Below are positions 59,723 through 64,000 of a stretch of 64,000 bases of DNA, one piece after another (the stretch's first letter is position 1; each line of letters starts with the position of its first letter). The DNA comes from Thermoplasmata archaeon (GTDB lineage Archaea > Thermoplasmatota > Thermoplasmata > Lutacidiplasmatales > UBA184), in assembly GCA_030038095.1 (NCBI GenBank), contig JASHPK010000017.1:72689-136688 (forward strand), written 5' to 3'. The notes beneath the pieces are model-generated. The model did no database searches. It was given only the letters and a program-made list of their open reading frames with translations, and had not been told where the DNA came from. Both the position numbers and the translations under genes were made by a program.

Positions 59723-60646
59723 CTAACCGCCGGCGCCCGGGACCGCCCGGGCCGGGGCTTCGACCTCGAAGACCGAGTGCAGGATGCCGAACTCCTCCGC
59801 CATCCGGGACCGAAGGGCGGCGAGGACGGCCATCGAGTCTCGGAGCGAGATCTCGTCGACCTCGACGTGCGCGGTCATGCAGACAAGCGTCGGACACACC
59901 GCCCAGACATGCAGGTCGTGGACCGCGGCCACGTGCGGGATCGAGCGGGCGGCCCGGTCGATCGCGTCGACCGATAGGTTCCGGGGCGTTCGCTCGGTCA
60001 GCACGTCCGCGCCATCGCGGAAGAGCGGCAACGACTCGTAGACGAGGATCGCCGCGATCACCAGGGCCGCGGCGGCGTCGACCCACGTCCAGCCGGGCCG
60101 CCAGAGCAGCAGCGCCCCGTCGGTCACGAGCGCGGCCGTGATGGCGAGGTCGCTCGCGAGGTGGACGACCACGCTACGCAGGTTCAGGTCCCGCGTGCGG
60201 CGAGGGACCCGCCGAATCAGGAGGAGGTTCGTGGCCCGAAGCCCGAAGGTCGGGATCGCCACCAGCAGCAGCCAGACGGCGTCGACCGGCCCGGCGAACG
60301 GGACCGCCCGAACGAGCGAGCCGATCGCCTCGTAGGCGAACACCGAGCCCGTGGCGAGGACGAGGCCGGCATTGAGGAGCCCGGCGAACACCTCGAACCG
60401 GTGGACCCCGAAGGTGAAGCGCTCGCTCGCCCCACGCCCGGTCGCCTGCAAAGCGAACCAGGAGACCGCGAACGCGAGCAGGTCCGGCACGTTGTGGACG
60501 GCATCGACCGTGAGCGAGAGGCTCCGGGAGAGCCAGGCGCCCGCGATCTCGAGGACGAGGACGACGAGGGTGAAGACGAACGCCCACTGAAATCCGGTGA
60601 GAACGAGGGTCTCGGCTTCCGTCTCCCCATGCTCGAGCTCCGGCAT
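59723..60646 (-). CDS. cation diffusion facilitator (CDF) metal transporter
   Basis: A 307-residue transporter with six membrane helices and a C-terminal cytoplasmic domain. Metal-site residues: TVDAVHNVPDLLAF in helix 2 and VVVHLASDLAITAALVTD in helix 5 (HxxxD). The C-terminal ferredoxin-like domain contains HVAAVHDLHVWAVC, typical of CzcD/ZitB types. It expels Zn2+ or similar divalent ions in exchange for protons. ATG 60646 is clear. Confidence 0.93.
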   Translation of the reverse strand: MPELEHGETEAETLVLTGFQWAFVFTLVVLVLEIAGAWLSRSLSLTVDAVHNVPDLLAFAVSWFALQATGRGASERFTFGVHRFEVFAGLLNAGLVLATGSVFAYEAIGSLVRAVPFAGPVDAVWLLLVAIPTFGLRATNLLLIRRVPRRTRDLNLRSVVVHLASDLAITAALVTDGALLLWRPGWTWVDAAAALVIAAILVYESLPLFRDGADVLTERTPRNLSVDAIDRAARSIPHVAAVHDLHVWAVCPTLVCMTAHVEVDEISLRDSMAVLAALRSRMAEEFGILHSVFEVEAPARAVPGAGG

Positions 60647-60871
60647 TCGGGCCGTCCGCGGTGGGTTCAGGCGGGGAAAGAAGATGAATCTCGGCCTCGA
60701 GAGTCGGACCCGACCGCCCGCCCCCCTTCGCTAGGAAGAACGCTCGCGCTAGCGGCCGTGACCGTCAGGGACCGATCGGAGCTCGAGCTTCGGTCCCCAC
60801 GGCACGGCGGGGCGGGTCGATCCGGGGCGGCGGCCGAGGGGCTTCACGAGCACGATCCCCGAAACCGCGAC

Positions 60872-60952
60872 TCAAGCCAACCACCAGCCGAGAAGAGCCG
60901 AAGCGCCGAGCCCGATCCAGAGCACGGCTGAGCAGGCTCCCGGGTGACGCAT
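60872..60952 (-). CDS. possible 26-residue single-helix membrane peptide
   Basis: ATG-started frame with an uninterrupted hydrophobic core (SAVLWIGLGASALLGWWLA) ending in TGA. Real small membrane proteins look like this, but so can chance frames; there is no homology or promoter support. Confidence 0.22.
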   Translation of the reverse strand: MRHPGACSAVLWIGLGASALLGWWLA

Positions 60953-61000
60953 CGGGGCACCTCGTTGAGTCCGGTCGATGGACGCCGCCCTCGCACGCGG

Positions 61001-61010
61001 CTAAATAGTC
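61001..61010 (+). promoter_or_regulatory. TATA box for the 61030 acetyltransferase
   Basis: ctaaatagtc, about 25 bases before ATG 61030; typical leaderless archaeal spacing. Confidence 0.6.
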
Positions 61011-61029
61011 GGATTCACCCGGCCGCCTC

Positions 61030-61860
61030 ATGCGGCCCATCACCGAACCTCTGACCCCGCTGGACCCGAGCGGGAGGGCCGCCTTGGCGCGTTGGATGGG
61101 CGACAGCCCGTTCTCGGCGCTCTCCGCCGGTCAGGTGCGAGACGGTCACTGCGAGGCCTACGCGGCCGGGGACCTGGGCGCGCCGGCGATCGCGGTAGTG
61201 CGTTCGGCCGCAGAGCCGACCGAACCCGCGGCCTTCGGCCGCGACGTCGACTCGCTCTGGAGCCTCCTCGCTCGGGTCCCGGGGTGGTACTGCGTCAACG
61301 TGGCCGTGGACCTAGCCCCGGCGGTAGCGAGGCTGTTCCGCCGCCGACTGCAACAACCCGCCCAGATCCTGAGCGAGCGTTACTATGTTCTCGATCGCGA
61401 GGTCGAGAGACTTCCGGGACCAGGAGTACGGCGCCTCGGGCCCGAAGATTCGGAGCTCGTCCACCGCTCGGAGCCGATCTTCCGGTCGTTCTTCTTGGGT
61501 CATGGCAGTCCCGAGCGGACGCTCTCGGAAGGCACGGCCGCGGGCATCGTCGTGGACGACGCTCTGCTCTCCGCGGTGACCACGTCCGCGTGGGCCGGCC
61601 TCCACGTCGATCTCGGCGCGGTGACCGTTCCCAACCGGCGAGGCCAGGGGTTCGCCACCGCCTGCGCTGCCGAGGTGTGCGCCGCGCTCCGAGCTCGAGG
61701 GTTGCGACCGGTCTGGGCCGCCGGTGAGCGGAACATCGCTTCCTGGCGGGTACCGGAAAAACTCGGGTTCGAATTCGTGGGCCGTCGCGAGTACGTGGTC
61801 TTCGAGGGGCTTCGGTCCGAGGGGTACCACCCCGCGCAGGGAGCTTCGGGCCCAGCGTGA
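61030..61860 (+). CDS. GNAT family N-acetyltransferase
   Basis: A 276-residue protein. The C-terminal GNAT domain has DLGAVTVPNRRGQGFATACA (acetyl-CoA loop R-R-G-Q-G-F-A), AAEVCAALRARGLRPVWAAG and NIASWRVPEKLGFEFVGRRE. The N-terminal 150 residues form a second, more divergent acetyltransferase-like half (around GDSPFSALSAGQVRDGHCEA), as in FR47-type proteins. ATG 61030 fits its promoter. Substrate unknown; it is the third GNAT in the window. Confidence 0.85.
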   Translation: MRPITEPLTPLDPSGRAALARWMGDSPFSALSAGQVRDGHCEAYAAGDLGAPAIAVVRSAAEPTEPAAFGRDVDSLWSLLARVPGWYCVNVAVDLAPAVARLFRRRLQQPAQILSERYYVLDREVERLPGPGVRRLGPEDSELVHRSEPIFRSFFLGHGSPERTLSEGTAAGIVVDDALLSAVTTSAWAGLHVDLGAVTVPNRRGQGFATACAAEVCAALRARGLRPVWAAGERNIASWRVPEKLGFEFVGRREYVVFEGLRSEGYHPAQGASGPA

Positions 61861-61948
61861 TCTCGGAGGCCGATGACTCGGAGAACCGAAGGCGAGGCCG
61901 GTGCGCCCCGAGTGCGGGAACATCCCTGCGGCCCGTGAAGGCGGAGGG

Positions 61949-62935
61949 TCACTGGGGTCCGGGGCTCTGTCCCGCGCGGGCCACCCGAGCGAGGACGCTG
62001 AGCGCCTCGACCGTGGCCCAGCGGCTCGGCTCGCCGGGGGGTTCGAGGCGCAGGGGAAACACCGGGCCGGGGAACTCATACCCGCCGCGGCGGGGATCGA
62101 GGTCCGGATGGTCCGCGTCGAGCGCCCACGTCCCGTCCGGCCGCCGCTTCTGTTCGAGCCAACGAAGGGCCGGTCGGAGCCGGGGGTCCGCGCCGTATCC
62201 GAGGCGCGTGAGGACCCGAAGCCCCACGAGGAGGTCGTAGTAGTAGTGGTTCGGATAGTGGATGCGGAACCACGGCGGGTAGCGCACCCTACCTTCCTCC
62301 ATCAAATGGCGGCGGAGATAGAACTCCGCTCCCCGTTCGATCGAGCCGCGCACCGAGTCCTCGCGCGCGTCCTCGGGAATCTCCGCGAGGGCCGCGAGGC
62401 CCTCCCAGCCGTCCAGCGTCCCCGTTCGGGATGGAAAGCAATGCCATCCTCCGTCCGGCTTCTGGGTTCGCACGACCCACGCGATCGAACGCTGGACCGC
62501 GGGGTGTTCGAGGTAACCGAACCGGACCAGCGTCCGGACCGCGTTCCCGGTGACGCAGATCTCTCCCGAATTGCCCGTCAAGACCCCGCCCTTCCCGGTC
62601 CAACGGTCGAGGATCAGTGTTGCCGTCCTCCGGACCCGGGGGTCCGATCGGGTCACGCCGAGATCTCCCAGGACGATTGAGTTCCAGTTCGTCACGATGT
62701 ACTTGGGGCGGTACAGGTCCGTGGCGGAGGATCCCCGGGTCGCCCAGTGGCCGTCCGGGAACTGCCCGCTCAACAGGCGCGCGGCCCAACCCGACCGACC
62801 GATCTGACGTCGGGCGCGTCGCACGCGCGGATCTTCGGAGGGAAGTCCTGCGACGTCGACCCAGAAGCGCCAGCGGACGCTCGGGTCCGAATCTCTTTCC
62901 GTGAGCCAGCGTTGAACTTGTGGGGCGATCTTCAT
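61949..62935 (-). CDS. prenyltransferase/squalene-cyclase-like alpha-toroid protein
   Basis: A 328-residue protein of the alpha/alpha toroid class found in terpene cyclases and protein prenyltransferases. Repeated QW-like motifs: FPDGHWATRGS (about residue 58), QKPDGGWHCFPS and KRRPDGTWALDADH. The catalytic D-x-D-D of squalene-hopene cyclase is not seen, and the chain is only half that length, so it may be a binding protein rather than a cyclase. ATG 62935 begins MKIAPQVQRWLTE; an upstream extension runs into the methyltransferase end. Confidence 0.75.
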   Translation of the reverse strand: MKIAPQVQRWLTERDSDPSVRWRFWVDVAGLPSEDPRVRRARRQIGRSGWAARLLSGQFPDGHWATRGSSATDLYRPKYIVTNWNSIVLGDLGVTRSDPRVRRTATLILDRWTGKGGVLTGNSGEICVTGNAVRTLVRFGYLEHPAVQRSIAWVVRTQKPDGGWHCFPSRTGTLDGWEGLAALAEIPEDAREDSVRGSIERGAEFYLRRHLMEEGRVRYPPWFRIHYPNHYYYDLLVGLRVLTRLGYGADPRLRPALRWLEQKRRPDGTWALDADHPDLDPRRGGYEFPGPVFPLRLEPPGEPSRWATVEALSVLARVARAGQSPGPQ

Positions 62936-63084
62936 CGAGGAACCGTATCGGACCGGCCTAATCAGGTTCGCTCGCCCCATCCGCCGCCTCAATGGGTCGA
63001 GACCGTTTCCCAGGACCGACGAACGATCGGGAACCGCTCGAGCGCCCTCCGTCTCCGTTTTCTCGAGGCGAGTCGCCCGGAGTT

Positions 63085-63855
63085 CTATCCCATCTCGCGA
63101 AGGGCTGAGGGTTCCCAGACGATGAACCGCTCGAGACGTGGCCCCTTCCACCAGGACCGGTCCGGAACGTTTTCCGTTCCGAGCCGTCGGAGAATCTCCT
63201 GGTGAACCTCGGGCGGTATCGAGCCCCGGACGAACCATCCACCGGCTTCCGCGCGGCGTCGGATCGCCTCTTCGCTCAAGGCAGGGGGCTGGCCTTCGAC
63301 CACCCGAACCTCGCTCGGGGGGGCGATCGCGCGCAGGTCATCGAACGTGTGCCAGAATCGGGGACCCCGTTCGGGCAGCGAGTACCCGAGCTCCTGGGCG
63401 AGCGCGCGGTAACGTCGATAGAATTCGACTCGCGCGTCGCCGGGTCCTCGCGACGGTCGTTCGGGGAGGAGTACCACGACCTTGTGCCGGGCGACGCGGC
63501 CGAGCTCTCGGAGCACGGCCGCCGGCTCGGCGACGAGCTGAAGGACGTGCGCGGTGAACGCGGCGTCGACGGCATCGTCGCGAAGAGGGAGGCGCCTCAG
63601 GTCTCCCCGAACCAAGGCAATGATCCCCTTCGTTCCGGCCCGACGCATCATGGCGACCGATAGGTCCACTCCGAGGACTTCGAATCCGCGGGCGTGCAGC
63701 GGGGCGGCGAAACGGCCGGTCCCGACTCCGCCGTCGACCAGACTGCGGCATCCGCTCAAGAGTTGGACAAGCGAGTCGAGCTCCGTCTCGGAGGGGGGGC
63801 GACGCGTTTCGTCGTAGGTGGGGGCGACGCGGTCAAACTCGACCTCGGGGCTCAT
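63085..63855 (-). CDS. SAM-dependent methyltransferase
   Basis: A 256-residue class I methyltransferase (Methyltransf_11 type). DRVAPTYDETR at the start, motif I LVDGGVGTGRFAAPL, then VLGVDLSVAMM, GDLRRLPLRDDAVDAAFTAH (motif II-like) and LRELGRVARHKVVVLLPE. The second Gly-rich residue differs slightly from the usual D-x-G-x-G. ATG 63855 was preferred to GTG 63864, since it has a TATA element (63878-63885) about 26 bases upstream. Substrate unknown. Confidence 0.9.
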   Translation of the reverse strand: MSPEVEFDRVAPTYDETRRPPSETELDSLVQLLSGCRSLVDGGVGTGRFAAPLHARGFEVLGVDLSVAMMRRAGTKGIIALVRGDLRRLPLRDDAVDAAFTAHVLQLVAEPAAVLRELGRVARHKVVVLLPERPSRGPGDARVEFYRRYRALAQELGYSLPERGPRFWHTFDDLRAIAPPSEVRVVEGQPPALSEEAIRRRAEAGGWFVRGSIPPEVHQEILRRLGTENVPDRSWWKGPRLERFIVWEPSALREMG

Positions 63856-64000
63856 GGAATGCACAGGGCCGTGGCCGACTTATCCTCCGTCCTCGGGTCC
63901 GGGTCGGGGTGGGAGACCGAGACGATCTCTTCCCGGTCGAATCGTCCCGGGCGTTCCACGAGTCGCTCGCCTCGCGAGATAAGGCGTTCTCCGTCGTCCT
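63852..64000 (-). CDS. possible 3' end of an upstream gene (partial)
   Basis: An open frame runs in from beyond the window edge and ends in a TGA that overlaps the methyltransferase ATG (ATGA). The visible 48 residues are charged (DDGERLISRGERLVERP, then REEIVSVSHPDPDP). The overlap suggests coupling, but a TATA-like element for the methyltransferase lies inside the frame, which argues the other way. Confidence 0.3.
   Translation of the reverse strand, partial: DDGERLISRGERLVERPGRFDREEIVSVSHPDPDPRTEDKSATALCIP
63878..63885 (-). promoter_or_regulatory. TATA-like element for the methyltransferase
   Basis: The minus strand reads ggataagt, about 26 bases before ATG 63855. The same core (ataagt) occurs before the surface protein gene. 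Confidence 0.5.

Larger units (their letters stand above)
60647..61029. other. 383-base gap; one doubtful small frame
   Basis: The gap lies between divergent CDF and acetyltransferase genes. It holds the TATA element at 61001-61010 for the latter. On the minus strand, 60872-60952 encodes a 26-residue hydrophobic peptide (MRHPGACSAVLWIGLGASAL, then LGWWLA) that could be a single membrane helix; no promoter for it is clear. I see no tRNA or other RNA. Confidence 0.4.

Noticed and set aside
60647-61029. A tRNA or other RNA gene in the longest clean gap
   Set aside because: No T-loop GTTCGA-type block, no cloverleaf pairing and no conserved RNA motif could be found by eye here or in the 25659-26064 gap.
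1-64000. CRISPR array, insertion sequence, prophage or defence island
   Set aside because: No evenly spaced direct repeats with spacers, no transposase, integrase or nuclease genes, and no obvious change in base composition across the window.

Overview
The window reads as chromosomal DNA of a strongly GC-rich archaeon, most likely a high-GC member of the Thermoplasmatota (for example a Lutacidiplasmatales-like soil lineage; this placement is inference). The archaeal signs are an HTH_10 (bacterio-opsin-activator type) regulator, a por pyruvate:ferredoxin oxidoreductase locus, a DUF2079 membrane protein, a sulfocyanin-like cupredoxin, a surface protein built from 'ETGLPNGT-W' repeats, and many genes with an A/T-rich TATA-like element about 25-37 bases before the start codon and little or no 5' leader. 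Genes are packed tightly, with ATGA/GTGA start-stop overlaps and touching or overlapping convergent 3' ends. I see no rRNA, tRNA, CRISPR array, transposase or phage gene.

Layout. 1-5.9 kb: DUF885 hydrolase, zinc-ribbon protein, HTH_10 regulator, and two paralogous proteins of unknown function on either side of an SRPBCC protein. 5.9-10.9 kb: proline catabolism, with P5C dehydrogenase divergent from a fused iron-sulfur/flavin proline-dehydrogenase-type alpha subunit and its beta subunit. 11-15 kb: an overlapping operon (DUF2252, metallo-beta-lactamase fold, epimerase) divergent from thymidylate kinase. 15-18.8 kb: zinc-ribbon membrane protein, flavodoxin, a cyclic-nucleotide-binding protein convergent with a class III cyclase-like protein, and an SRPBCC/AHSA1 protein. 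19-25.7 kb: acetyltransferase, repeat surface protein, M3 peptidase, FMN-dependent hydroxyacid oxidase with a probable ACG start, small membrane protein, second flavodoxin. 26-32 kb: unknown protein with a C-terminal helical domain, universal stress protein, porGD-porA-porB, branched-chain aminotransferase. 32-42 kb: acetyltransferase, a regulator/cupredoxin cluster, a glycosyltransferase-nucleotidyltransferase fusion, a split-barrel-methyltransferase fusion, DUF2079 protein. 42-54 kb: MFS and LysE transporters, inositol-phosphatase-like enzyme, MsrA, two ABC-2 exporters each behind its own HTH regulator, GyrI-like protein, HtrA-like protease. 54-64 kb: M2 peptidase, an overlapping pair of small genes, RNase HI, cyclophilin, membrane proteins, CDF transporter, acetyltransferase, prenyltransferase-like protein, methyltransferase.

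Together the enzymes suggest a protein- and amino-acid-using heterotroph: three metallopeptidase-like proteins (DUF885, M3, M2), proline oxidation to glutamate, a branched-chain aminotransferase beside 2-oxoacid:ferredoxin oxidoreductase, a hydroxyacid oxidase, and flavodoxin and blue-copper electron carriers. Stress and export functions (MsrA, UspA, HtrA, DrrAB-like exporter) accompany them. The least explained parts are the cyclic-nucleotide module at 16.9-18.1 kb, the paralogous pair at 3.6-5.8 kb, and the two domain fusions at 36.6-40 kb.
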